The notes under the pieces were generated by a model that saw nothing but the letters and a program-made list of their open reading frames with translations, was not told the DNA's origin and made no database searches. Shown here in pieces: positions 1 to 14,889 of a DNA stretch of 64,000 nt (its first letter is position 1; each line of letters opens with the position of its first letter). Source of the stretch: Meandrina meandrites (lineage: Eukaryota; Cnidaria; Anthozoa; Scleractinia; Meandrinidae); the NCBI GenBank assembly GCA_963693305.1, contig OY855915.1, forward strand, positions 3,772,618 through 3,836,617, written 5' to 3'. A program made the position numbers and the translations under genes.

Positions 1-194
1 TTTCCCAAAGGACGAGGCTGCAAACGGTTGCAACACCAGGAGACCGACCTATCCGACCTATCCGGATTGCACTATCCAGCTCAAAACCTTCGCAAAAATT
101 TTATGCCTCGAGGTACATGGCCGGAACCAAATGTCAAAACACCAAAAAATGCAACGACAAACAAGAATTTGCACCATAATAGGAAATTAATATT

Positions 195-200
195 TTTATT
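195..200 (-). terminator. Poly(A) signal AATAAA of ODAD2
   Basis: TTTATT on the plus strand reads AATAAA on the gene strand, about 270 nt past the stop codon. This gives a 3' UTR of ordinary length. Confidence 0.6.
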
Positions 201-466
201 AGGAGTATATTACAGTAAAAAATAGTACAAGCCGTATTCTTCACTCACGTTTTAAATACACCATCTCTCCACAAACGATATATTTTAATACCGTAGTTTC
301 GTTCCTATATTACAGTTCAACAAAATAGTTGATATTGAGCAGACACAAGGGTAATACCTTACAACAGCGTTTCTTTCTTTTTTCCTATACAAAAAAATTA
401 CCCATATAGCTACCAACAATCTCAAGGTGTCACAGACGCTTATTGGTCAACGTACAAAATTGTGAA

Positions 467-3400
467 TCAGTTATAACGAGCTTTCTCATTGGCTAATGCC
501 AGTCTTCTGATGTTGCCAAGACAACCAGCGGCAGCCTCTTGGAGAACTTCGTCGGATGAACCAACCATTTCGAGAAGATACTACAATAGAGGGAGAGAGG
601 AACAAGAATGAGCGAATGTTCGTGTATTAGAAATGTAATCAGTTCTCCTTCCTTTACTGATTAAAACCACGCGCCATTTGAGGTTTAGAAACGTCCTTCC
701 CTTCCCAAATGGCTGGCAGAAGTAGTAAGTGCACTGGCAGATGGGTGTTTGAAGGGTAACTAAATATAGATTTATCTGAAATCTTCTCGGGGGTAAATTT
801 TCCTTTGAAGATATAGCATTGTCTTTCAGGGAAACCACTGAATGATCATGATTACATTTTCGAGTTCATTAGAAACAAAGATTGATTAAATCCGCTGTGG
901 ACTCCTAAAAGTTGTTTTCACTTTTATCGAGCGGAAAGCCCCAGTCGTTTTGACACGCTTTCCAAAACATTCTTGAACGAGCCTTTTGAAGGTGCATGCA
1001 AACAATTTAGTGTTACCTTGACGACCCCACTATTATGCATAGAAATGCAATTATCTGGGTCACGTGACAACTGATGCAGCGCACGCGCAGTTGCTCTGTG
1101 TACATCCGAGTTCTTTGACTTGAGGTAGTTAACCAATGGTGGTACGGCGCCGGCTGAGCCAAACGCGACTCGGTTATTTCCCCACGTACAGCATCTAGCC
1201 AAGGTAAAACACATTTAATCATGTTCAATGTGAACCATCTTTGTACCTTAATTTCTTATTATCATTTGTTTGGTGTTTTCACACCAAAGTAAACTACTAT
1301 TTGAGTTTTTCTCCTATGTGAAGTTCCCAGTCAGGGTAAATAGATACAGTCTGTCTTTGAGCACCAGTTTCTGAACATTCAAGAGAGTCGACCGAGATCC
1401 AAGTCACAAAATTCCATACTTATGACGTAAGACTACTAACGTTGGCAGTGCCTCTGATTGGATAATTAAATTAAAATCATAACCAATAAGAGACACTCTA
1501 CGGGACTGAGGAGAGGAGAGAACCTGACTTTGAGAGTGCATGACTTTCAGTACATGGCTTTCAAACGTCTGGATGTTAAAGTTTTATTGCATACCAACCT
1601 GGCAATTGATTCAGCCAAATACTGACGCAAGCGGTCATCAGTCTGGAATATTAGAAAAAAGAAATATTGGCATCACTATTATGTGGCATACAGTTAAATT
1701 TCAACACTCTAAAGAAACGCGTTCTGAAATTCCACAGCAATGTCTTTTCAGTCGTGGGAACAAGTGCCAGTTTTGGCAAATCTTCGTTGAAGCACGCGAA
1801 GAGTCTCCGAATGATTTCATCCAATCAAAAACTAGCGCGAGCGCTCACGAGTACTCCGTTAGTAATCGCGCGAACAAATACGTCATGTCGCTTAGCAACT
1901 TTTGGGACGAAAACCGCGGGCTCAGTCACTTCTCGGAGAAGTGATCGCGCCATCAACTGGCACTTGTTCCCCAACTGTTTTTAGTCTCACCGTCGTTGCC
2001 AGTTTGGCCAGCATGGGAACCACTCCATGATCTGTGATCACAGCAAGATTTTCTTCATCCTTCGCTATGTTAGCAATAGCAGCGCACACGCTCGCCAAAA
2101 CCTGAAATGTCAAAATACCATAGATCAGCACGCTGCTTTCTTATGGAGGCCTCCAGAAAAGAAATATAACAGGTTACACGAACGAACGAACATTTACGAA
2201 CGAAAGAAAGAAAGAATGAACGAGCGAGCGAACGAATGAACGAACGAAAGAACGAACGAACGAACGAACGAACGAACGAACGAACGAACGAACGAACGAA
2301 CGAACGAACGAACGAACGAACGAACGAACGAACGAACGAACGAACGAACGAACGAACGAACGGACGAAAGAACGAACGCACGCACGCACGCACGAACGAA
2401 CGAATATACGAACGAACGTAAGAACGAACAAACGAACAAACGAATTTATTTCATCTAAGACAACCAAATAAGGGTCTCCAGGAATTAGAAAACAATAACA
2501 ATTCAGGTTGTGTTCGAAATCTAGAAATTACGGGCCTACCTCTCTATCGCTGGACTTCAACAAGCTCACAATTAGTTCCAGTCCTCCAACAAATGATCGC
2601 ACCATTTCTCCAGCGTCCTGGAAACGAAATTATAAACGTAACGAGGATTAGACGTGTTTTAAACGAGGGCGCAACAGCAATGCTACCGCAACCTGTGATT
2701 GGCTGAAAATGGTGTTCCATTCAATTTGGCAGCAGCAGCAGCAAAAATTCTACCGCGCGCTATGAGTGGCAGTAGGTGCATTAAACTAAATAAAAAGAGA
2801 AAAGTTTCCCACGAGCTACATGTATATTTGACAGCAAATAGATAAAACCATTTTTCATGTTTCTCCGAACCACTACTAAAACTCGTGAAAGTTTAGGAGA
2901 ACTCGAGGAAGATAGACTTCGAGCAGTCCCTATTTATTTTCGCAGTCCGAGCGTGAAGCGAAAAAAAAGAACACTCACGCGAAAATTGGGGTAGAGGCGA
3001 GGTGAGGCTAGTCTGTTCCAGGCTCTCGGTTTGTGGGGGAAGAGCGAAAACGCGGGGCGAGCTAAGGTGAGGCTTGACGCTCGACGGACCGCGAAAAATA
3101 AATAGGGGCTGTTCGCACCAGTCACTAAAACGTTCCGAAAATAATTGGTCCCAGAACCCAACCAACTTACTCAAAACAGCGGATAATTCTAACTGTTAAT
3201 TTAACCCCCCCTCCCCCGCACCCCGTTGTACAGAGCTGTGTTCCGATGGTGTCCCATAACGTACCTTAGCATTTTCGATGCACGGGCAAATGGCCCAAGC
3301 TGCACTGGACTGCACCTGTATGAACAAAAGAAGCAGCGGTGTCTATCTCAAAACTGCTTATAAAGCATAGTTTCAGCTAACAGCTGTAAATTATAACCTG

Positions 3401-6400
3401 GGTCCAAGACTATTGAATATAGTCTGAGATTTTGACATGCACTAAAGTCTGCACCGTACTTCAAATTTGTAACACTCATGAAGCATTTCTCACCCAGCGG
3501 TATATTTCGCTCTTATAACCCATTCACACCAGCAAAAAATGTTTAGTTAAACCAGGTTTAACGAAATAAAAATCAGCAACAAAAGACTGAAAGACTAAAT
3601 TTTACACAGGGTTCAAGTAAGCTCTTTATATTTGTGTTTTCAATGTGATAAATTTGAAGTCGGCAAATATCAATTAGCAACTTCTCTAAACAGCTTTTAA
3701 ACGCGTTTTAGCTTTGGTGTGAATAGGGTATTAGAGACCTTCAGATTGGAGTACGAGTACGAGATCGAGTACGATTTTCTATCCAGTTATGTTACCAGAG
3801 CCCTCACTCCTCCATGTTGCTGACCAGTTGAAAGGAGACTATCAGTACGAGATTGATGTGAAATATGACAATCCAATGCATAAGCACTAGGTTTGTGAAG
3901 TCGTATTCGTACTCCGATCTGATGATCTCGATTGGCTTTCAGGAGGGTGAACGTATTTCGTATTTGAGCAAGGAACACACAGAAACATATACACACCTTA
4001 GGGTTATTGGACTTGAGAAGAGACCACAAAAGGCGCACTCCATCAAGACGGTCAATAATACTAAAATTGAGAAAATAAAACAATGAATATTTATATGCCA
4101 CCATTCAACTAAGTAAAGAAAGAGCACGTACTCTTAAAGATTCAATCGTAGAAGGCTTCAAATAGTAGGCTGCAGTCCGCTGCAGGTAATAATTACCTCC
4201 CCCACCCGTTCTCCCCACATTAAGGTTCTTCTAAATGAAGAGACGTGCTTCCACAAATTGCATTAAAAGCCAAAGAAGTGAACATTAACACTTACGCCAT
4301 GTTGTCAGGCTCGGTCGCACAGGCCCCCACGGCATTGGTAACATTGACCAAGAGAGCCTGGTTCGTACTAGTCAGCAGGTTCACCAGTGAAGGTATGCCG
4401 CCGGCTTTACGGATGGTTGTTCTGTTGGCTGGGATTTGAGCGCACTCGCCCAAGGCTCCGACCACGTTGATTAATACCTGCATACAAGCACATTAAAAAC
4501 CGTAATCAGTAAGAGTGAAAAGATGCATTTGCTGCAAAGGTTTACGAACCAACATAAGTAACGCAAAAAATCACCGGGAAAGGAAAGGAGAAAGATATTT
4601 GGGGTGAGCAAAATGAAAATCAAAAGGAGGAGGGAAGAATTCTTTCTCTTCCTGTCCCCTCCCTATCTCATGTTTTTTTTTCCTCCAGCCCTACCAGCGC
4701 CTCCCTCGCTGATTCCAACAAGGGCTAACGCTCGGGGGGAGGGAGAGGGGGAGCAAGGAGGGAGGGGGTAAGGGGTAAGGGGGTTTAGGGCTAGAAAACG
4801 ATTGCAACTTCAGACTCGCTTGAGATCTCGGCTACATAATTTGTCGCGCGGACTGTTCATTATGTTCAGAATCGGTGTAAAAGCAAGTGATTTTTGTAAC
4901 GTTACCTCCTCTGGTTGTTCGTTTAGCAGAGATACCAACTGCTCAATAGCTTTTAGTTCTTGAAATCTATAGACGATAAGAAACAATAACTTTAGTCGAC
5001 GAAATGCGTAGACTACACCCAGTAATAATCAGAATTTTTTCTTAACTCCGATTTCATTCACTCTCTGGTATACCGGTAACTATATAAAGACGGTGGTAAA
5101 GGGGGGAGGGGGTATAGATCACGTTTCACGGAAAATAAAACCGCCCTTTCACAATTCACGAAAAATGTAACATTGGCATTTCACGCTTCACGGAAAGTAA
5201 AAAAGAACGCTTAGAAAATCACGGTTCACGGCTACTATGGAAATCACACTTCACGAGGAAAAAATAGCCATTTCACGGGAAATAAAAAGGGGCGATCAAG
5301 GGTCACCAAAATACCCTTTACCACGTGCACCCTCCATAAAGTCACACTAACTCTTGAAATCTTGCGACAGAGTTGCGAAATTGTACCTATAAAGGAAGTT
5401 CAGCACAAAATCTCAGAAAAATAATAGTAGAAGAGAGAATATAAAAATAGCAGGTCTCTATCTCCTACCTCGTTACGTTCTCACGGCTGATAGAACATTT
5501 CCAAATGGCTCCTGTGGCAGCTGCGAGCAACTCTTTATTTTCAACATTGAACGACAGAGATACCAGAGGGTCCAGGCCCCCATACTTTCGAACAAGTTCA
5601 CGGGTTTCATTATCCTCTGCACACTGGAAACGAATACATCTATAATTAACAGGTCTGTTTGTAGACAGTGACAAATACATTTGTATGAAAATAATTTTAG
5701 AGCGTACATTTTATTCTAGCAATACTGAAACCTCTCCCCTGGATATCATCACTAGCTGTATTAGCCATGCCTTTGTCTGTGTACCAAGGGTGACAAGGCC
5801 GCTCTTTGACTTTGGTTAAAGTTAACACATCACAGACTTTTACCACAGGTAGAGGCAAGCTGCTACTAAAAGCTTCCACTGATAAGTGTCAAAGCTGTTA
5901 GTAATAACTTCAAGTTGACGGGTGTCAAATGTTTCAGGCGATATTGACCACTGTGTTAAAGTTTGTCATGCAACATTTTCCTTGCGTTTGAAATGATGTG
6001 TTCAAAATCAAAGGTAGTCAAAGGCAACTTGTAATGCAGCGCAAACCCTCTTCTCCTGTAAATGTAAGCAGGTAAAGTCTGATCTGCATTGCGCTTAACT
6101 CTGGTTTCCGTCATATTAAGCAACTAGGAGTATTTCTACTCCTCCCTGGATGGGATGCAAAGTCCATCGCAGGGTTACCCCACCTGGGTGAAGAGAGGCA
6201 CTATGACTGTAAAGTGTCTTGCCCAAGAACACAATGCAGCGAGCCCTGCCTGGACTTGAACCTGAACTCGATCTGGAGTCCAGTGCACTTACCATTAGGC
6301 CACCGCGCCCTCGATCATAACTGTAACTCCCTGACCAGTAAATCTTTCATCGGAGCAGTCCTTACCTTAAAGATGGCACTGGCACAGTGCATCTGAAGTT

Positions 6401-9400
6401 CTTGATTTTCACTCTTCAAGTTTCTCACGAGGTCCTCGATCATTCCTTCAGTGCGAATAGCAAGCCTGTAACTGGCCTGCAAACAAAATGATTATTGACA
6501 ACTTAGCTTGCAATGGTATCATTCTCTAGAAACAGAGCGGTTACCAAATACCGCAAAATTTCGGTAATGAGTCCTGGGCTTATATTTCATAAAACGATCT
6601 CTTGGTGGACCGGGCTTACTTTCGCGTTTCAAAATTTATTGAGCACATGCACTCAAACGACAAAAATTATACAGAGGGGGACATTGGGGTTTGCGGTATT
6701 GCGGTATTGGCCAATTTTTGATGCGGTATTTCGGTAATAATCTTGAATTGCGGTATTGCGGTATTTTCCAAACCTGCAGGATGCGTTTTCTTACGTTTTG
6801 GTCGACGATAGTCGGTATAAAAACGTATCCTTCACTTTTTTCCGACCATTTTTAGCCGTTTGTAACACAACACCGTTCGTCGTTCGCATCGCGCATGTAA
6901 ATCGCATCTTTGTAACACAACACCGTTCAAAGGCAAGAGTCACGTTCGAGTACGTTTCATAAATATTTCACATAGTGAACTTGGGCTGCCTGTGGTTTCG
7001 GAAGAAACCTGAAAGAGCCTCATTTTGTTACACGTTTTTATCTACAATTTGACTGTTTTAAAGCCGTGTCTATGTTTTCACGCACCCAGCATTCGTTTTT
7101 GCCTTTATTTTTTGTCCTCGCGTCAACGAATCCGCCTGCTATATAGGCTTACTATGAAATTGCGGTATTTTCCGAATATTTTTGCGGTATTGCGATATTT
7201 TCCGATTTTTTTTGCAGTAATGCGGTGTTCAGCAACCCCCAATGTCCCCCTCTCTACAAAACGAGGCTTATAAATGAAGGATGTTAAAGTAAAAAATAAA
7301 ATAGCTATCTTCAAGAGCTATAACTACACAGCAGGCTTCCGTTTTATTTGCGACTGAGATTTGGCTTGCTTAATTAGTTTTGGAAATGGGGAGGTTCCGT
7401 TGTTTGAATTTTTCTTTGGTAACTTTGGAAAGTAATTACCAGCTTGTTTTAATAGCAAACAGAGCCATACTAACCTCTGAGGCACACTCCTGAAGTGTTC
7501 CTACAACAGGGATGAGCATTGCTTCATTACTGGACTTGAGCAGCCTTGCCAGGAGAGGAATGCCGCCAGCCTTACGGATAGCTTGTTTGTTTTTGGTGCT
7601 TTTACTGCAGCTCCACAGAGCTAGCGCTCCACACCGAGCTACATCGGCTTCCAGATCTGATGCATTCACTAGGGTTCCACAGTCTAAGAGTGACACCTGT
7701 CAGTCAAAGTAAAAAACACTGTCACTTTCTTCTGCTGCTGATCTTATGTGGCAAATATTGGCTATAAGCTTTCGATCTAATTCTCTTCACTGTGAACCTC
7801 AGAGCATTTAAAGGAGCTTTAAAGGAGCTATGTCACGAGGATTTCGCAGATTTTTGGTCTAAACTGTTCTGAAATTAGTGGTAGACAACTTAACCCATGA
7901 AAAACATTGACTTTGAACATGTAAAGAAAGACATGACCTTAATTTGCGGATAGAAATCAAACTAAAGCGATAAATGTTGATTTTTTGACTACGCTTGGAA
8001 ACAACTTAAAAAGTTTAGCCTTAATTTTTCAAGTTGCAATCCATTTCCGTCCAAGCCCTCCGCAGCCAAAGACGTTTGTCAACAGTTTCAGTGCTCAAAT
8101 ATAGCAATTGTTAATAAAAATGGCCCATTATTTTTTGGTTTCCTACGCCACAAATATAAATTTTGGCTGTTTGAAAATCTGTTAAAATCCGTGACAAAGC
8201 CCGTTTAAGAAAAACAATATATGCTTTTGAGGAAGTTAACATTTAAATATGAGAATCTCCCCAGGCACAGCTGTACTAACCAATTTTCGTATTCCCCCAT
8301 ATTGTCTTACAGTACGTCTTGCTCTTCTGAATTTAGCCACATGAGCAATGGTTTCGGCAGCTAAACATTTCAGCTCCTCATTACCTCCCAGGAGAAGTTT
8401 CACCATAGTCTGGAGACCTATGAAAATGAGAACACAATCCGAAACAGTTAAACTTTGACACAAAGTACTATACACTCACAGCGTTTATATAGCTTATAGT
8501 ACGTTCATGCACATTCTCGTTTCCAGAGGCCGCAATCCTTCTGGTCTGCACCAGGAATCGAGACTCTGGCCACCTCCAACACGTACCGGAAGTCCGCGAT
8601 TTACAGACTCATTGTCAAATCTGATTGGCTGAAAATTTCATGTATGCTCAGAAATTGGGAGCGGCTGTTATTGAAACCCCTGTGTCACCCGATCATTTCC
8701 TCACCTCCTAAGTCCGCAATGGCCTTTCTAATGAGAGAATTTCTTGAGATCTCTTTCAAAATCTTCAAAGATCCAATCTATAAGAAAATACGAGATATGC
8801 TATAGTTTCTCTCCTAATAAGTAGTAAAAGCAGAATAATGCTTATTGATTCTGTTCATCATAGTTACCTTGCACTTAATTTCATCAGTCTCAAGCAGGTT
8901 TATCAACACTTCCAGTCCACCAACATCTCTGATGGCCAGTTGGCAAGTCTCTTGTTGAAGATTAAAATCTCTCATGGCGCACAGAGCTATAATGGTAGCA
9001 GTCTGATTTCCACTCTACAATGAAAAAATTGTGAAAACTTATGTAAACTACTCGAGAAAATAAGAGCTGTGTTACAATAGTTACTTGTGTTAACAACCAA
9101 GAGGTAACGATACCATGGGTGATGGAAAATACCCACACAGTAAAAACATGTACCGTTAATGATCTAATAAATGCCCACTCTCAGATAGATGCCTCGTATC
9201 TAATAAGTACCCCATTGAGGTACAAAGTTTGTATTAGACGCTCCTTTGTAATAAGCGCCTGTGTCTAATAGATGCCGCCCCCACAAGAATTGCCTCAACC
9301 ATTGAAGAGCCCAACGATGCAAACATGGTTGACCCCGATGACGATGAAGACATCGCTACTCACAAATTTTGTTTTTTATCTTACTCCACGAGCAAACTAC

Positions 9401-12400
9401 GCATCTTATTTGTTAAATTGTTGGCATTGCTGCAGTTGAAGTGAAATAAATGCCTCTCTCTAATAAATGCCTCGTATCTATTTAATGCCCGTCCTAGGAC
9501 TTCTAATATTTTATAGACACCTCAGGCAACTGTGTTATGTAATTGAACCTAAAAAAAATATCTGCCCCATATTTCAGTAAACTAACAAGCTTATAATTTT
9601 GGAGGGATCTGGAACATTGCTTTAATAAAGTGAGTAGGTAACTTGACTTCAGAATAACATCTGGATTTTTTATCTTTTAATACTTAATGAAATTTTTAAT
9701 CTTCCACGATCACAGAACGAAAGACTGAAAAACATACTTGTATTACTTATGTCCTACCCCCTAAATACCGGCAAACCCTTTTTACTCTGCCCCCCCCCCC
9801 CCCCCCCCCTCCACCCCCACAAAAAAACACCACATCACAATGGTCACAATACATTACATACCTTCAAGTACTTGACAAGCTTCTGGATCTGCCAGTATTC
9901 AGATGGTAAATCAGCATTTGACTCCTGCAAAGATAATGTGCTTTATTAGAGTATTGCATTCTTGTTTTTGTATTTCACAAATGAATTTCACTGATGCCTG
10001 CTTTTTTCACATTCAAGCAAAAGAGAGGGCGTACAGGGGAGAGGGTGATATTAATTCTGTCATCATGCCAGCTAAGTGATTTGTGAAAAGTGTGTGGAAA
10101 GTGCGAGAAATTCGCTTGTCTCAACTTGTTTAGCATAAGCTTACTGCTTGTTTAGCCAGGGTAGTATTTGGACAAATACTGATTTCACTCTCTTTGCAGG
10201 TTTGTAGGACTTGACTGATATATCAACAGTATGGACTTCAATAGCATCTCACTACGTTGTACAACATAGCACATACATGTATATCTGTGGATTACCCATT
10301 ACCTATTAGGAACCATCTGTGGCAGAGGGGGAAGGGGGGGTCTGAACTTCCCAGTTCCTGTACCTTTTACTCCCGAGTTCCCACTCCGTTCATAAGCGGT
10401 TCTCACTTCTTTGTGCTATCATTTTTACTGCAAGACGTGATTTGTGATCTCACTCTCTTTTCCTCCATATCTTTCCCTGTTTCTCTGATCCTGGTTCCAC
10501 CCATTTCCTGAGCTCTCTTTTCTCCCACAGGGCTCCTACCAACCTTGGGAGTAACTATTCAGCACTCAGTTGATGTTGTGAGACTTCTCATTTTTTTCAT
10601 ACATGAAGTATAAATCACACTTAACATTTTTTTTTTCAAGTTAAAAAAAGTGTCAACAATAGGATTTGAACCCGGGCCGTCGGATTACCGCGCGGGAACT
10701 CTATCCACTAGGCTACCGACGACCAGCTGCAAGAAATCGTAAAATTTTGGCTATATATCCTAACCTCAATATAAAGCTAACCGCAAGCAAACTAAGCTGA
10801 CCTAGGCTAACCGGAGTGCTTTTTAGGCTAAACGGACTGCTAGTAGGCTAACCGGAGTGCATAGTAGGCTAACCAAAGTGTATAGTAGGCTAACCGCAGT
10901 GCTAAATAGGCTAATCGGAGTGCTGTTTTGTATTCACTACATGAACTGAGTGTTGCGTGGTATAAAATGTCATGAGGTGTCTCCCTATTGTCTCCCAACA
11001 TCAACTGAGTGCAGAATAGTCACTCCCTACCAACCTTACTCCAAGATTCCCACCCCCCTATAGCCCCCACCCCAACACTGAAGCTTTGCCTCCCACAAAC
11101 AGAGGGTATGATAAAAAAAATCATAAAAATATGTTTCAAGGATGCAGAGGACCATGCAACGAATAATACAACTACTTGGCTTGTTTGTTCCCAGATCTCT
11201 TTTTACAAAATCAGTTTGTACCAGGCGCCACATTAAGTGTAGAGAAAACCAAATTGATTGCAAGGCTGTAGAAAATTTATTGACTAATAGCGCAAACTAA
11301 CCTGCCGTCTGTCTTGACTCTCTTCTTCTTCCTCACTTTCTGATGAGCTTTCACTGAAGTCTTCCTCTATGTCGCCTTTCATCTGTGATCGTATTGAAAT
11401 TCGTGTGGTCTTTCCAGCTTCTCTGAAAAGCAAAACAGCTTTGTGAGCTTATAAAAGTGCATTCATATATAATATTTGGTATTTTTTTGTAACCAGTGGC
11501 AATGATATAATATGTCAACCTCTTACAAAATTCTTACCCATCAGTGGAATTGTGGTAGTTTGTTCACTAAACCATTTTCTTATAGATCTGCAATTTTTAC
11601 TTTGCTTGTGTTCTCTTATGAGAACACACAAGGTCTGTGACCAGACTAGAATTGTGGCAGTAGCTTTTCAGGCAGAGTATACGTAGTGTGGAACACCTCA
11701 AAAGAACAATAATGTCACCATACCTGCTTTTGGAATGCCTTGATGGAGGTTTCTTGTCTGGAGTACCTTTGCCCTTCTGTGGGTCTTTTTTGCTAAAATG
11801 ATTCAAATACTTAGTAAGTACTCCATGGTACACTCATATACTACTTCTGTAACAATGGCCTTGTGATCTAAAATCATCTTTGATCTCTAGTTTCTCATCC
11901 TAAAATTTTTTTACTACTCTATAATGTCTGTAAGTTACACAAAATTAGTCTTCTAATGGATACTTAATTTTTGGCCTAAAGTTGTCAGCAAATATTTGTT
12001 GTAACTTAACCTAAACTGAAAAACCAACCTGTGCTAATTTTAACAAAAAATATATATATATATATAAAAAATGTCTAGACACAATTACAGTGTCGTGGAA
12101 TTTGGATTTCTTGAGCCTCCCAGGGAAATTAAAATTGGGAGCTAAATCTGCTTTGCCTGACTATCCAAGAGAAATGAATTTGGGTCTGAGTTATTGTGAG
12201 GTTCAAGAAATTGAGATTCCACTACTGTAGAAGGATAAACAATTCACATTTAATTAGCCTGAATGAATAGCCACCAACACCATTTCCAATTCCAAGCCTT
12301 GCACTTGTGGCTTCTGAATTAGTGTAGGTATACTGTAAATGATCTAATAAACACCCACTCTCAAATAAATGCCTGTGTCTAATTAGATGCCCCTCCTCCC

Positions 12401-14851
12401 CAAGAATCGCCTCAACCACCGAAGAGGCCAACGATGCCAACATGGTTGGCCCTGATGACAATGAAGACATCTACACTGTATATCAAACTATGAACGACAT
12501 CTGTGCAGATTGGATAAGTCTCCTATTCACAAACTTTGTTTTCTATCTTACTCTGGAAGCAAACTACGCACCTTATTTGTTTTTTTTTGACATCCTCATA
12601 TCTATTTACAACGCCTCTCCTAGGACCACTTAAATTTAATAGATGCCCAGGGCATTTATTAGATCATTTACGGTATGTCATGTGTAAAGCTCTGGATGTA
12701 CAGTACTTACTCATCCTCTCCAACCAGGTCTTCACCAAATTCAATGTTGATGTTTTTCCATCGTGGTGATGACTCGTAGGTTTTCCCTCCTTTAGTTCCT
12801 TTCTTCTTGTGTGTTGCTTTGCTGGCTTTTGTCTTGGTTGCAGCACTAAAATCAAACAAACAGGACATTGAATTCATGTACACTAGTTCATAATTTATCC
12901 ATGGCAGGTTCCAGGTACCCTACCCCACCTGCGCTAATACTCTAAGTGCAGGATTTATTGATACCGGCATTTGTATTCCAGGCTTGAGTGGGGAGAACAA
13001 CTGTGAGAGTAAAGTGTAACCCTGGTCACCATATTATCAGAACTAAGTGTATGGCAAGCAGTTACTGCTTTAGAATAATTTGTGTTTGTAGTTTGCATAC
13101 ATGACTTACTTTTGTTGATTTCTAGCCTCCACTCCATCAGCAGCTTCTTCTCCAGCAGATCCATTTGTTTCTTCCTCCTTCACGTTGTCCTCAATCCTCT
13201 CAGTTTTGTCTTGCTTCACTTCAGATGAGCCGTAATATGCAAACTCCTGCAAGCAATGTCTCAGTTAACAATGAAGAAAGCCTTGTCTTATCACCTTAGT
13301 TTTACAGCCATTATTCTTTGGCCCACGCTAAAGCTACATATGCAAAGGTTAGGCTATCATGGAGCAGGCATTGAAGGGGATCAGAGTTTACCACATGCAG
13401 TTCAACCTGCAGCTTAGTTATAAAATCAAACCACATGTACAAGAGGTACAAAATGTAAAGAAATACCTTCTTTTCAATAGTAGAGGCAAACTGTGGACTC
13501 TTAGCCTTCAGCAGAGCTACAAGTGTAGGGTACACATCTCCTTCTCGTTCATAGTTGACTTGCCCTTCTTGTGTCAAGCCTTTGTTCAAAAAGTAACCTG
13601 CAGTGTTGGCTGTGATTGTCAGCTTGTCGGCGTCAAATGGCTTCACATCTAAATAGCTGATATCGCCGTGTACCTGTTGCCAAGGTGGAGCATGGCAGCC
13701 ATTGCTGAATTGGTGATCTGCCAACACAGATAGTAAACTGCTTTTAGCCCAAACTCAAAATAGTCTATTAAAAAAATAGCTAGAGATAAAGGCCATGTTC
13801 ATTTGAAGTTGAGCTAGGTACATGAGTGTTTTACTATACATAGTAAAATTAAATAAAATAGTAAAAAATTAGTGAATTTAGGAATATATAAAATACAATC
13901 ATGAAGTCTGACTAATTCTTCTTTCAATAAATCCTATATTAAATTGAAGCCTGAATGAAACTTACCAAGCGTCCATTCAATATACTCCAGACACTTGCCT
14001 TCCTCACCAGCAAAGGATTTCAAGAGCTCATAATCTGCCTGTAGATGACAAAAGTATAACAGTTGATTCAAGCATAATTGCTCTCTGTTTTCAACAGGAA
14101 TTGCGGATAATTAACAATTATCCTACGAAATCGCGCGGAATATCGTCTGATACTTAGCTGACGAGGCCGTAGGCCGAGTTGGCTAAAATCAGACAATATT
14201 CCGCAATATATAGAGTCGAGAAATGATGAGAAAGGTGTCAGTGACACAACAAGGCATATCAAAAATGAAGAAACATAATTTTTAATTTTTATTATCAATT
14301 TTATAACAACAAAGTATATTCATAGCTTTTAACTGCATGGTAACTTAACATTTTTTAAGAAACAAGTATCAAAGATGCCTTGGGTAGAATGCATTTCCTT
14401 CCAGCAGAAGGTAAATTTAATTTTTTTTAAATTTTTTTAAAAGAACAAGGAAATTAATAAAATGTAATATAAAGCTGACCATACAATGACAATAATTACC
14501 TGCACAGCACTGGGGTTAAGTCTGACTTCCCTGCAAGAAAGATTTCCATGATATTAGTTTGAATCCAGCAACCCACTGATGCAGATTAAGGTCTCAGGGT
14601 TACGTATGCTAAAACAGTTAGATGGGTTCGCTTTCAGTTTCTATTTAACGGTATAGCTACGGGCTTTTGACCCGTGGCCCTTGAGGGCGAGGGGTCTAAT
14701 TGTTTTAGTATCACCCAACTTAAGTCGGACAGAAAAAGCAATAATAAAGTTAGCAAATGTACGTTGAAGAAAGATTTATTTGGGAATAAAATGAAAGAAA
14801 GCGTCACAAATTTCGCTACTCGATGACTATTACTAATAGTCCTCTAGTAGC

Positions 14852-14889
<38 letters not shown>

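Noticed and set aside
1236..1262. Minus-strand NDNKKLR followed by GTACAA as candidate for the missing ODAD2 exon
   Set aside because: No usable acceptor without a stop, and the conserved LAE-I motif is absent; the 1599-1642 exon fits fully.
1540..1984. Plus-strand frames of 134 and 105 codons
   Set aside because: Antisense to an ODAD2 microexon and intron; no domain or splice structure.
2070..2467. Open frames of Arg-Ser-Phe-Val or Asn-Glu-Arg-Thr repeats
   Set aside because: Pure translation of the CGAA microsatellite inside an ODAD2 intron.
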